Shown here piece after piece: positions 1-7,149 of a stretch of DNA of 15,288 bases (positions within the stretch are counted from its first letter, which is position 1; every line of letters begins with the position of its first letter). The translations under genes were made by a program, and so were the position numbers. Below the pieces are notes generated by a model that was not told where the DNA came from, did no database searches, and saw only the letters and a list, made by a program, of their open reading frames with translations. Location: contig JAFUEG010000151.1 in assembly GCA_017464045.1 (NCBI GenBank), positions 1 through 15,288 on the forward strand, written 5' to 3'. The stretch comes from Lachnospiraceae bacterium. Its GTDB lineage: Bacteria; Bacillota_A; Clostridia; Lachnospirales; Lachnospiraceae.

Positions 1-3
1 CTC

Positions 4-84
4 AAATTCTTTATAGGTGCTAAAAATCGAAAACTCGCTACGCTCAAACAGTTCGATTTTTTTAACGCACCTCATAAAGAATTT
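4..84. repeat. Long imperfect inverted repeat (hairpin element) with CTCGCT/CGCTCA loop
   Basis: The arm at 4-32 (AAATTCTTTAT, AGGTGC, TAAAAATCGAA) is matched in reverse complement by 51-83 (TTCGATTTTT, GCACCT, ATAAAGAATTT), with a few bulges. The loop contains CTCGCTACGCTCA at 34-46. The same loop pattern occurs in the hairpin at 3738-3807, so this looks like one copy of a dispersed intergenic palindrome rather than a single-use terminator. A smaller stem, ATTTAAC (94-100) with GTTAAAT (110-116), lies just to its right. It could still stop transcription coming from the symporter gene on the minus strand. The pairing is directly visible; its function is inferred. Confidence 0.6.
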
Positions 85-176
85 TCGCTTTTGATTTAAC
101 GCAAATCGGGTTAAATGCTCTTATATATACCTGCTTATTTTTTATCCCAACTTGAAGTCGTTCAATACATATATCT

Positions 177-240
177 ATGTGACAAGGCTCACGCCCATGT
201 AATATGCTATTATGTGAAAGGGTGTCTGTCAAACCTATGT
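177..240. repeat. Degenerate copy of the intergenic GTGACAAGG repeat
   Basis: Bases 177-221 start with ATGTGACAAGG and end TTATGTGAAAG. With small gaps they align to 2002-2044, the right end of the palindromic element in the leader of the SulP gene. The stretch continues with GGGTGTCTGTCAAACC (220-235), which partly pairs back to the AAGG..CACGCCC segment. The remainder of 85-246 shows no credible gene; a 64-codon minus-strand frame there has no ribosome binding site or recognisable protein character. Confidence 0.45.
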
Positions 241-246
241 CATATT

Positions 247-1680
247 TTATTTCCAATAATCAAGTTCGTCCAGGTTAAGTCCGATGTCTTTGGCTTTAAA
301 TTCGGGATTTTTGCCTTCCTTTTTCTGGTTCTCGTAATCACGCAGTGCATCAAGTGCGGTTTTTCCAAGTAATAGGCACACAGGAATGTTGATAAGTGTC
401 ATGCCGCCCATTGTTATGTCTGCTAAGTCCCAGCAGATATTCATAGGGGCAACTGCACCGATGAGAACGATTAAGGCACAGATAAGATGAAATACCGTCA
501 TGAATTTTTTGCCCGGAAGTCGTTTGTTATTTAGGTAGGAAAGACCTTTGTCCACATAGAAAAGATTTCCTAAAAGTGTTGTAAAAGCAAAGAGTGCCAT
601 GGCAACAGTTATAAATATAGGACCAAAGCCCTTAAATACGGTTGAAAGCGCCTGCTGTACATAAGGTGCTCCGCTTATTTCCTCACTTGGTTCGATACCG
701 GAGCTTAGACACATAACTGCTGTTGCAGCACAGAGTAAAAGTGTGTCTATGTAGACGGAAAGCATCTGAACGAGACCTTGTTTTGCGGGATGGGTTACAT
801 TTGCGGAAGCGGAGGCATTTGGTGCGGAGCCGACACCGGCTTCATTGGAGTAAAGACCGCGCTTCAATCCGTAAACTAAACATGAGCCTGCCATACCACC
901 AAAAATTGCTTTGAAGTTAAAGGCATCCTCAAATACCATCGCAATTACGTGAGGCAGAGATTTGATATGCGCGAACAGAACGATTAGGGCTGCGATTACA
1001 TAGACTATACCCATAATCGGTACGAGAAACTCGGTTACATGAACCACACGCTTACCGCCGCCCATAAGACATATAGCTACAAGTATCGCAAAAATACCTC
1101 CTATGATGAGCGGCGTGATGTCCTTATCATAAAAGGAATATCCGGAAAAGGTTGTCTGCAAATTATATGAGCATAAAAGATTAAAGCCAAAGCCGTAAGT
1201 GGCAATCATAAAAAATACAAACAGCTTTGCAATTTTCTTGGAATGGAGTGCTTTTTCTATGTAGTAAGCAGGGCCGCCAAAACATTCGCCGGTATCCTTA
1301 TTTTTCTGTTTGTAAATCTGCGCAAGCGTACTTTCAATAAATGCAGATGAAGCACCTAAAAAAGCCATAAGACACATCCAGAACATAGCACCCGGACCAC
1401 CCAGGCAAAGGGCTGTTGACACACCGACTATGTTTCCTGTGCCTACTCGCGATGCGGTAGAAACCATAAGTGCCTGAAAGGATGAAAGGGAGCTTGAGTC
1501 TGCCGGCCGCTCCATAACAAGTCTGATTGACTCCCTAAAATGTCTTACCTGGATAAACCTTGTAAGACCTGTAAAATAAATTGCTGCTACGATAAGAATT
1601 ACCATTAGAATCGGATAATAAAGAACGCTGTCTAATTCATCCAATATGTGAAGGATGGATTTTGATAGTGTGTTTAACAT
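247..1680 (-). CDS. Sodium:alanine/glycine symporter, AGCS family
   Basis: A 477-residue polytopic membrane protein of the alanine-or-glycine:cation symporter (AGCS) family, expected to import a small neutral amino acid with Na+. Family signatures are plain: SRVGTGNIVGVSTA around residues 78-90 followed by GGPGAMFW, and RGLYSNEAGVGSAP with SNEAG at 278-282, followed by the HPAKQGLVQ segment. Hydrophobic helices run through the whole length, and the soluble N- and C-terminal tails are short. The length is normal for the family. The start is supported by AGGAGA (complement of 1686-1691) five bases upstream. It stands alone on the minus strand, divergent from the SulP-like permease gene, with its own near-consensus promoter. 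Family assignment is firm; the exact substrate (alanine, glycine, serine or glutamine) cannot be read from sequence. Confidence 0.95.
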   Translation of the reverse strand: MLNTLSKSILHILDELDSVLYYPILMVILIVAAIYFTGLTRFIQVRHFRESIRLVMERPADSSSLSSFQALMVSTASRVGTGNIVGVSTALCLGGPGAMFWMCLMAFLGASSAFIESTLAQIYKQKNKDTGECFGGPAYYIEKALHSKKIAKLFVFFMIATYGFGFNLLCSYNLQTTFSGYSFYDKDITPLIIGGIFAILVAICLMGGGKRVVHVTEFLVPIMGIVYVIAALIVLFAHIKSLPHVIAMVFEDAFNFKAIFGGMAGSCLVYGLKRGLYSNEAGVGSAPNASASANVTHPAKQGLVQMLSVYIDTLLLCAATAVMCLSSGIEPSEEISGAPYVQQALSTVFKGFGPIFITVAMALFAFTTLLGNLFYVDKGLSYLNNKRLPGKKFMTVFHLICALIVLIGAVAPMNICWDLADITMGGMTLINIPVCLLLGKTALDALRDYENQKKEGKNPEFKAKDIGLNLDELDYWK

Positions 1681-1791
1681 GAGATTCTCCTAATTTGTTT
1701 TATTTTTGAGATGAAAATATTAATATTTAATGGTATTTTTCGAGCTTTCTTTATACTGCTTTTATACCAAATAATAATATCAGCTTTATTC

Positions 1792-1820
1792 ATTATATAA
1801 GAAGCAATAATATATATCAA
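1792..1820 (-). promoter_or_regulatory. Promoter of the AGCS symporter gene
   Basis: On the minus strand TTGATA (complement of 1815-1820) and TATAAT (complement of 1792-1797) are separated by 17 bases: a near-perfect vegetative promoter. It predicts a start about base 1785 and a leader of roughly 105 nt, which is A+T rich and contains a GGTAT/ATACC pair (1732-1736 and 1764-1768). Confidence 0.7.
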
Positions 1821-1827
1821 GAAAATG

Positions 1828-1856
1828 TTGACTTTAAAAGTACCTTAAAGTATATT
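1828..1856 (+). promoter_or_regulatory. Promoter of the SulP permease gene
   Basis: TTGACT (1828-1833), a 17-base spacer and TATATT (1851-1856) form a strong candidate vegetative promoter. Its -35 box is only 7 bp from that of the divergent symporter promoter. It predicts a leader of about 190 nt that would contain the whole nested palindrome at 1871-2021. Confidence 0.65.
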
Positions 1857-1870
1857 ATGGTTGTGGCAGG

Positions 1871-2021
1871 GGACAGGCACCGTGTCACATTACTTTGTTA
1901 CATTAAAATCAGCAGACTGTATATAAAAATGTGCTTAGCATGGCGTTAGGTGTTAACGTGCAATGCGAGTACATTTTTATGTACAGTCGGAATTGGCAAA
2001 AATGTGACAAGGTGCATGTCC
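1871..2021. repeat. Nested palindromic element in the SulP gene leader
   Basis: Three nested stems are visible. The outer arms 1871-1890 (GGACAGGCACCGTGTCACAT) and 2002-2021 match at 18 of 20 positions. The middle arms 1915-1932 (GACTGTATATAAAAATGT) and 1971-1988 pair throughout if one G-U pair is allowed. An inner stem joins GCAT/ATGC (1938-1941, 1963-1966) and CGTTA/TAACG (1944-1948, 1954-1958). The GGGGACAGGCACC..TGTCACA motif resembles one I recall seeing dispersed between genes in many Firmicutes, so a MITE-like or REP-like element is likely. As it lies in the predicted leader it would also fold in the mRNA. No open reading frame of note is inside. Confidence 0.65.
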
Positions 2022-2056
2022 ATATGTAACATACTTTATGAAAGAGGAAAAATAAA

Positions 2057-3721
2057 ATGGGTAGTAAAGATAAAATTAAACCAATGCTTTTTTCAACGAT
2101 GAAGCATTATAGCGGAAAGCAGTTTGTAACGGATTTTGTTTCGGGAATAATTGTCGCAATTATTGCGCTTCCGCTTTCTATAGCACTTGCACTTGCTTCG
2201 GGTGTAGGTCCTGAGGAGGGTATATACACTGCGATAGTTGCAGGCTTTATCATATCATTTTTTGGAGGAAGCCGTGTTCAGATAGCCGGCCCGACTGCGG
2301 CATTTGCAACGATAGTTGCGGGCATAATTGCTAAAAACGGTATGGATGGAATGATACTTGCAACCATAGTTGCAGGCGTTATTCTCATACTTATGGGAAT
2401 TTTAAGGCTTGGTGGTTTGATTAAATTTATCCCATATACAATTACAACCGGGTTTACTGCCGGTATAGCGGTAACTATTTTTATCGGTCAGTTAAAGGAT
2501 TTCTTTGGTCTTACATATCCGAAGGGAACAGCAACCATTGAAACGGCCGATAAGATAAAGGCATTTGTAAATAATTTTGATACATTTAATAAAGAGGCTC
2601 TTCTTGTAGGGGCGATGAGTATGCTTATACTTATAGTATGGCCTTGGATCAGTGAAAAGATACCGGGATCGTTGGTTGCGGTTATAGTTGGTATAATTGT
2701 TGTGAAGTACTCGGGTATGAAGGTTAATACTATCGGTGATTTATATACCATAAGCAATCATCTGCCGACATTCCATGCACCGCATTTTACCATGTCGGGA
2801 CTGCGTGCTGCTATGTCAGATGGATTTACCATAGCAGTGCTTGCAGCAATAGAATCTCTTTTATCCTGTGTGGTTGCGGACAGTATGATTAATTCGCATC
2901 ATCGTTCCAATATGGAGCTTATCGCACAGGGACTCGGTAATATCGGTTCGGTTTTATTTGGTGGAATCCCTGCGACAGGAGCCATAGCAAGAACGGCAGC
3001 CAATATCAAAAATGGCGGTCGTACACCGATTGCCGGTATGGTTCACTCTATCGTACTGGTTCTTGTGTTGGTTATGCTTATGCCATACGCGGCACTTATA
3101 CCGATGCCGACCATAGCAGCTATTCTTTTTATGGTGGCTTACAATATGTGCCAGTGGAGAACCTTTGTACATCTGTGTAAGACTGCACCTAAGAGTGATA
3201 TAATAGTACTTGTGGTTACATTTATTCTTACTATAGTATTTGACCTTGTAGTTGCAATAGAAATCGGAATGGGACTTGCAATCATACTTTTCATGAAGAG
3301 AATGAGCGAGGAGTCGGGTATAACCGGATGGGTCTCCTATGACCCTGAGGAGGATCCTGATGGAATGAATCTTAAACCGCTGCCAAAACAGGTAAGAGTT
3401 TTTGAAATTTCGGGACCTATGTTTTTCGGTGATGCAGAGCAGATAGCTGCCATAGACTTTAATGAGGACACGAAGGTAATTATACTTCGTATGAGAGGTG
3501 TGCCTGCGGTTGACGCGACTGCCATGCATTCGTTGGAACAGTTCCACGAGCGCTGTAAGAGACATGGCATAACCCTTGTATTTTCACATGTAAATGAGCA
3601 GCCGAGACATACCATGGAAAAGGACGGTTTTATAGAGATGGTGGGCGAAGAAAACTTCCGGCCGCACATCGATGCAGCCATCGAATGGGCAGGAAAATTG
3701 GTTGAGAATGATTCTAATTGA
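2057..3721 (+). CDS. SulP family anion permease with C-terminal STAS domain
   Basis: A 554-residue membrane transporter of the SulP/SLC26 family, annotated in bacteria as sulfate permease, although members also carry bicarbonate or dicarboxylates. Residues about 20-415 form the hydrophobic transport domain, including the typical VQIAGPTAAFATIVAGII segment near residue 75 and the GGIPATGAIARTAANIKNGG segment near 300. A cytoplasmic STAS domain follows from about 440 to 545 (VRVFEISGPMFFGDAEQI ... VPAVDATAMHSLEQF). The start has AGAGGA at 2043-2048, eight bases upstream. It appears monocistronic: promoter and structured leader lie upstream, and a hairpin lies immediately downstream. No sulfate-activation genes adjoin it, so the substrate is open. 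Confidence 0.93.
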   Translation: MGSKDKIKPMLFSTMKHYSGKQFVTDFVSGIIVAIIALPLSIALALASGVGPEEGIYTAIVAGFIISFFGGSRVQIAGPTAAFATIVAGIIAKNGMDGMILATIVAGVILILMGILRLGGLIKFIPYTITTGFTAGIAVTIFIGQLKDFFGLTYPKGTATIETADKIKAFVNNFDTFNKEALLVGAMSMLILIVWPWISEKIPGSLVAVIVGIIVVKYSGMKVNTIGDLYTISNHLPTFHAPHFTMSGLRAAMSDGFTIAVLAAIESLLSCVVADSMINSHHRSNMELIAQGLGNIGSVLFGGIPATGAIARTAANIKNGGRTPIAGMVHSIVLVLVLVMLMPYAALIPMPTIAAILFMVAYNMCQWRTFVHLCKTAPKSDIIVLVVTFILTIVFDLVVAIEIGMGLAIILFMKRMSEESGITGWVSYDPEEDPDGMNLKPLPKQVRVFEISGPMFFGDAEQIAAIDFNEDTKVIILRMRGVPAVDATAMHSLEQFHERCKRHGITLVFSHVNEQPRHTMEKDGFIEMVGEENFRPHIDAAIEWAGKLVENDSN

Positions 3722-3737
3722 TACATTTTAGATTTGA

Positions 3738-3807
3738 CTACACTATAAATATGTACACGCACAGCTCGCTGTCGCTCACGCTGTGCTTTGCACATTTTAT
3801 AGTGTAG
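3738..3807. repeat. Hairpin element between SulP and GH43 genes
   Basis: The left arm CTACACTATAAATATGT (3738-3754) pairs with 3792-3807 apart from one bulged base. An inner 7-bp stem, GCACAGC (3759-3765) with GCTGTGC (3780-3786), closes a loop reading CTCGCTGTCGCTCA (3765-3778). There is no run of T after the stem, so it is not a classical terminator, although a stem this stable may still end the SulP transcript. The loop closely resembles that of the hairpin at 4-84, which suggests a repeat family. Confidence 0.6.
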
Positions 3808-3874
3808 CCAAGTATATAAATTAAGGAATAATCAATTAGAATAATTCTTCAATAAATGAAATGGGGAAAATGAT

Positions 3875-5461
3875 ATGAAAAAACAGGTATTTAATCCTTT
3901 TTTACCTTTAAATGAATATATTCCGGATGGGGAGCCGCACATCTTTGGAGACAGGGTTTATTTGTATGGTTCTCACGATAAGGAGGGCGGCTATACATTT
4001 TGTATGCAGGACTATGTGGTTTATTCGGCTCCTGTTACGGATTTGTCTGACTGGAGATATGAGGGAGTTTCGTACAAAGCAAGTCAGGACCCTATCTATC
4101 CAAAGCTAAAGTATATGTATGCGCCTGATGTGGTTTGCGGAAATGACGGAAGATATTATCTTTACTACTGCATGGGTGGAGACTACGGACAGGGTGGTTA
4201 TCAAAATCCGATTAGTGTTGCGGTAAGTGACAGTCCGGCGGGCCCGTTTTCTTATCTTGGAAATGTAAAGTATGCTGATGGTACGGTTATGAAGCGTTAC
4301 ATTTGCTTTGATCCGGCGGCTCTTAATGATGACGGAGTTATAAGAATTTATTACGGAACACAGTATGGCTACGAGGAGGAAGAGGACTTCCTTACAAATG
4401 GCAGATTAAATGATGAGATAGAGATGTTTGGAAGGACGAAGGAGGAAATCCTTTCATATCCGGACAGTATAAACGGACCGGTTATGGTGGTTTTGGAGGA
4501 TGACATGCTGACGGTTAAGGAGGAGCCAAAGCATATCATACCTTATAAGGTTAAGGGAACAAGCTTTGAGGAGCATCCTTTCTTTGAGGCATCATCCATG
4601 AGAAAAGTGGGGGATAAGTATTATTTTGTCTATTCCTCCTGGCAAAACCACGAGCTTTGCTATGCGGTAAGTGACTATCCGGACAGAGATTTTACCTTTG
4701 GCGGAACCATAGTTTCAAACGGTGATGTTGGCTTTAATGGAAGAAGTGAGGCTGATAAGCTTAATATGACCGGTACCACTCACGGAAGTATAATCGAGAT
4801 TAACGGACAGTGGTATGTTTTTTTCCACCGTCTTACGCATAAGTCTGATTACAGCAGACAGGCGTGCGCGGAAAAGATTTATATAGAAGCTGACGGAAGT
4901 ATAAAGCAGGTTGAGATAACAAGCTGCGGACTAAACGAGGGACCGCTTAAGGGAAACGGCAGTTATCCGGCAGTTATCGCATGTAATCTTACAAACGGAC
5001 ATATGCCGCACGGTTCGAACTGTATATATCCGATACCGTTTCCAAATGTTACAAACTTAGGTGAGGACAGGTTTATCGGTGAAATTGAAGATGGTACTTT
5101 AATAGGATATAAATATTTTGAATTTAAGGATTTAAAGGGACTTGGAATACTTGCGAGATATGAAAATGATGAAAACAGGGTTGTATATGAAGGACCTATC
5201 CGTATAGATGAAAGAGGTACGGGTGAGATAGATGGTGAAATAAATCCGGTTAATGAAAATGATATTAAAGAGTGCTTTTTTGATATAAAGATTAATTCTG
5301 ATGGTGATATACTGGGAAGGATTTATATGGAAGACTTTGGGAATAGTCTTTCATGGAATTTATTTGAAGCAGATGTTAATATACCGGATGGAATTCATGC
5401 ACTTTACCTTATATATCACGGGGATAAGAAGGTTCAGCTTAAAGAGATTATTTTAAAATAA
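3875..5461 (+). CDS. Glycoside hydrolase family 43 (xylosidase/arabinofuranosidase type)
   Basis: A 528-residue GH43 enzyme, expected to release arabinose or xylose from plant hemicellulose oligosaccharides. The N-terminal five-bladed propeller covers about residues 5-335. The catalytic triad is recognisable: Asp18 in YIPDGEPH (base), Asp146 in CFDPAALNDDG (pKa modulator) and Glu238 in FFEASS (acid). The conserved APD motif is at 83-85. A C-terminal beta-sandwich, about 375-528, resembles a family 6 carbohydrate-binding module. There is no signal peptide, so it probably acts in the cytoplasm on imported oligosaccharides. GGGGA at 3863-3867 serves as a weak ribosome binding site. No sugar transporter or regulator adjoins it. 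The family is clear; the choice between xylosidase and arabinofuranosidase is not. Confidence 0.9.
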   Translation: MKKQVFNPFLPLNEYIPDGEPHIFGDRVYLYGSHDKEGGYTFCMQDYVVYSAPVTDLSDWRYEGVSYKASQDPIYPKLKYMYAPDVVCGNDGRYYLYYCMGGDYGQGGYQNPISVAVSDSPAGPFSYLGNVKYADGTVMKRYICFDPAALNDDGVIRIYYGTQYGYEEEEDFLTNGRLNDEIEMFGRTKEEILSYPDSINGPVMVVLEDDMLTVKEEPKHIIPYKVKGTSFEEHPFFEASSMRKVGDKYYFVYSSWQNHELCYAVSDYPDRDFTFGGTIVSNGDVGFNGRSEADKLNMTGTTHGSIIEINGQWYVFFHRLTHKSDYSRQACAEKIYIEADGSIKQVEITSCGLNEGPLKGNGSYPAVIACNLTNGHMPHGSNCIYPIPFPNVTNLGEDRFIGEIEDGTLIGYKYFEFKDLKGLGILARYENDENRVVYEGPIRIDERGTGEIDGEINPVNENDIKECFFDIKINSDGDILGRIYMEDFGNSLSWNLFEADVNIPDGIHALYLIYHGDKKVQLKEIILK

Positions 5462-5498
5462 ATTTAATCTAATATTAATGGATTTAAGCAGTCAAGTG

Positions 5499-5507
5499 TG
5501 ATATTAT
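5499..5507 (+). promoter_or_regulatory. Extended -10 promoter of the Dlt-like operon
   Basis: TGA followed by TATTAT (5502-5507) makes an extended -10 element. The best 17-base-spaced -35 is only TGGATT (5479-5484), as expected where the extended -10 compensates. The predicted transcript starts near 5514, with a short leader in which GATT..AAAC (5516-5525) can pair with GTTT..AATC (5530-5541). AGGA at 5549-5552 lies nine bases before the first gene. Confidence 0.5.
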
Positions 5508-5561
5508 ATTTTTTAGATTGTAAACTGCGGTTTCGATAATCCGGGGATAGGATGTGAATCA

Positions 5562-7073
5562 ATGTATAATGTAATCGATTACCTGAAAAGCTCGGCGGAA
5601 AAATATGATAACAAAATTGCGATTATTGAAGAGGATAAGAGTATAACTTATTCGGATTTTAATGATAGAAGTAAAAGGGTCGGATCATTTCTTGGTTTAA
5701 GGTTTTTCTTTAATGAACCCATTATTATGTTTATGGACAAGGGTATAGATACACTTACGGCGTTTTTTGGAGCAGCTTATGCAGGCTGTTTTTACTCGCT
5801 TGTTAATCCGGAGCTTCCCGCAAACCGTATCGGTTCAATCAGGGAGGTTTTAAAGCCGCGCGTAGTGATAACCGATGAGGAGCATATTGCACTTGCAAAG
5901 GAGCTTTTTGACGGACTTGACATATATGACATAAAGGAAATCATAAAGTCGGATATAGATGAAAAAGTTCTTGAAAAAGCCCAAAGGAAGCATATAGATA
6001 CAGATCCTCTTTACGTTAACTTTACATCAGGCTCAACCGGAGTTCCGAAGGGGGTTGCCATTGCACACCGCTCGGTTATAGAATTTATAGATATATTTAC
6101 AGAGATTTTTGATTTTAAAAACGAAGATATAATAGCTAATCAGGCTCCGTTTGATTTTGATGTTTCGGTGAAAGATATATTTTCCTCTGTTAAAATGGGT
6201 GCAACGCTTGTTATAATACCTAAGAAGTATTTTTCGAGTCCGGCCGCACTGCTTGATTATATATGTGATAATAAGGTGACAACACTTACATGGGCGGTAT
6301 CGGCGCTTTGTCTGGTCACTACATTTCATGGTCTTGATTATAAGTGTCCGGATACTGTTAAAAAGATACTTTTCAGCGGTGAAATTATGCCGGTTAAGCA
6401 CTTAAAGCAGTGGATGGAGCACCTTCCGGAGGCTGAATTTGTAAATCTTTACGGACCGACTGAAATCACATGCAATTGTACCTATCATGTGATAGATAAA
6501 GATCGGGAATATGACGGTAAGATACCTATAGGAAGAGCATTTCCAAATGAAAGGATTTACCTTTTGGATGAAAACGGTAATCTTATAGATGAAGCAGGAA
6601 AGTCCGGAGAAATCTGCATAGCAGGTAATTCGGTTGGACTGGGTTATTATAATAATGATGATCAGACCGAAAAAGCATTTGTATATAATCCGTATGTTAA
6701 GGCATATAAGGAGCGTATATATAAGACAGGTGACCTCGGATATTATAATGATGAGGGGGAGCTTATATTTAACGGAAGAAAGGATTATCAGGTTAAGTAC
6801 CAGGGACATCGAATCGAGCTTGAAGAAGTTGATAAGGCGATTATGGATGTGGACGGTGTGGTCAGAAGCTGTACGATATTTGACGAAGAAAAATCAAAGC
6901 TTTATGCTTTTTACATAGGCGACATGGATAAAAAGGAGCTAAATCTTAAGCTTCGCGAGACAATGCCCGTTTATATGATGCCGACTTATCTGATTAAAAG
7001 GGATGAGTTTCCGATGACAAAAAACGGCAAGATAGACAGGAAGAAGCTTATGGAGGAGAGAAAGAAAAAGTAA
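5562..7073 (+). CDS. DltA-like amino acid adenylating enzyme (carrier-protein ligase)
   Basis: A 503-residue stand-alone adenylation enzyme of the ANL superfamily, the length of DltA (D-alanine:D-alanyl-carrier ligase). It should adenylate an amino acid with ATP and transfer it to the phosphopantetheine of a carrier protein. Visible motifs are FTSGSTGVPKG (154-164, phosphate loop), LYGPTE (296-301), YKTGD (Asp391) and NGKIDRKK with catalytic Lys490. Asp200 in FDFDVSVKD matches the DltA aspartate that holds the substrate amino group, and Cys250 in VSALCL lies near the DltA pocket cysteine, although the local spacing differs. It is the first gene of a run with decarboxylase, carrier, MBOAT and SGNH genes. 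The substrate may not be D-alanine, given the decarboxylase next door. A diverged copy of the gene's last 24 bases follows the stop codon. Confidence 0.9.
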   Translation: MYNVIDYLKSSAEKYDNKIAIIEEDKSITYSDFNDRSKRVGSFLGLRFFFNEPIIMFMDKGIDTLTAFFGAAYAGCFYSLVNPELPANRIGSIREVLKPRVVITDEEHIALAKELFDGLDIYDIKEIIKSDIDEKVLEKAQRKHIDTDPLYVNFTSGSTGVPKGVAIAHRSVIEFIDIFTEIFDFKNEDIIANQAPFDFDVSVKDIFSSVKMGATLVIIPKKYFSSPAALLDYICDNKVTTLTWAVSALCLVTTFHGLDYKCPDTVKKILFSGEIMPVKHLKQWMEHLPEAEFVNLYGPTEITCNCTYHVIDKDREYDGKIPIGRAFPNERIYLLDENGNLIDEAGKSGEICIAGNSVGLGYYNNDDQTEKAFVYNPYVKAYKERIYKTGDLGYYNDEGELIFNGRKDYQVKYQGHRIELEEVDKAIMDVDGVVRSCTIFDEEKSKLYAFYIGDMDKKELNLKLRETMPVYMMPTYLIKRDEFPMTKNGKIDRKKLMEERKKK

Positions 7074-7081
7074 AGGCTGAT

Positions 7082-7108
7082 AAAAAGCTTGTGGAAGAAA
7101 GAAAGTAA
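7082..7108 (+). repeat. Diverged duplicate of the adenylation gene 3' end
   Basis: Bases 7082-7105 repeat 7041-7064 at 20 of 24 positions, all four differences being A/G changes. In its own frame the copy, with the preceding codon, reads DKKLVEERK then stop, echoing the real C-terminus RKKLMEERKKK then stop. It lies downstream of the true stop and in a different frame, so it is not translated as part of the enzyme. It looks like a short tandem duplication or slippage relic. Confidence 0.55.
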
Positions 7109-7149
7109 TTGGTTTAATAGGTTTGATGGAAAGACGAGCGGAGGACTAA

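Noticed and set aside
62..256. 64-codon minus-strand frame beyond the symporter gene
   Set aside because: It overlaps the hairpin element and the repeat copy, has no ribosome binding site and shows no protein-like composition.
1857..2056. Sulfur-related riboswitch (SAM-type) in the SulP leader
   Set aside because: The structure is one long nested hairpin without the multi-helix core or conserved core sequences of known SAM riboswitches, and its ends match a dispersed-repeat motif.
2954..3565. 203-codon minus-strand frame opposite the SulP gene
   Set aside because: It is antisense to a strongly conserved transporter gene; its His-, Tyr- and Lys-rich sequence is what the complement of such codons gives.
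3337..3795. 152-codon minus-strand frame over the STAS domain and downstream hairpin
   Set aside because: It begins inside the hairpin element and mirrors the STAS codons; no start signal was found.
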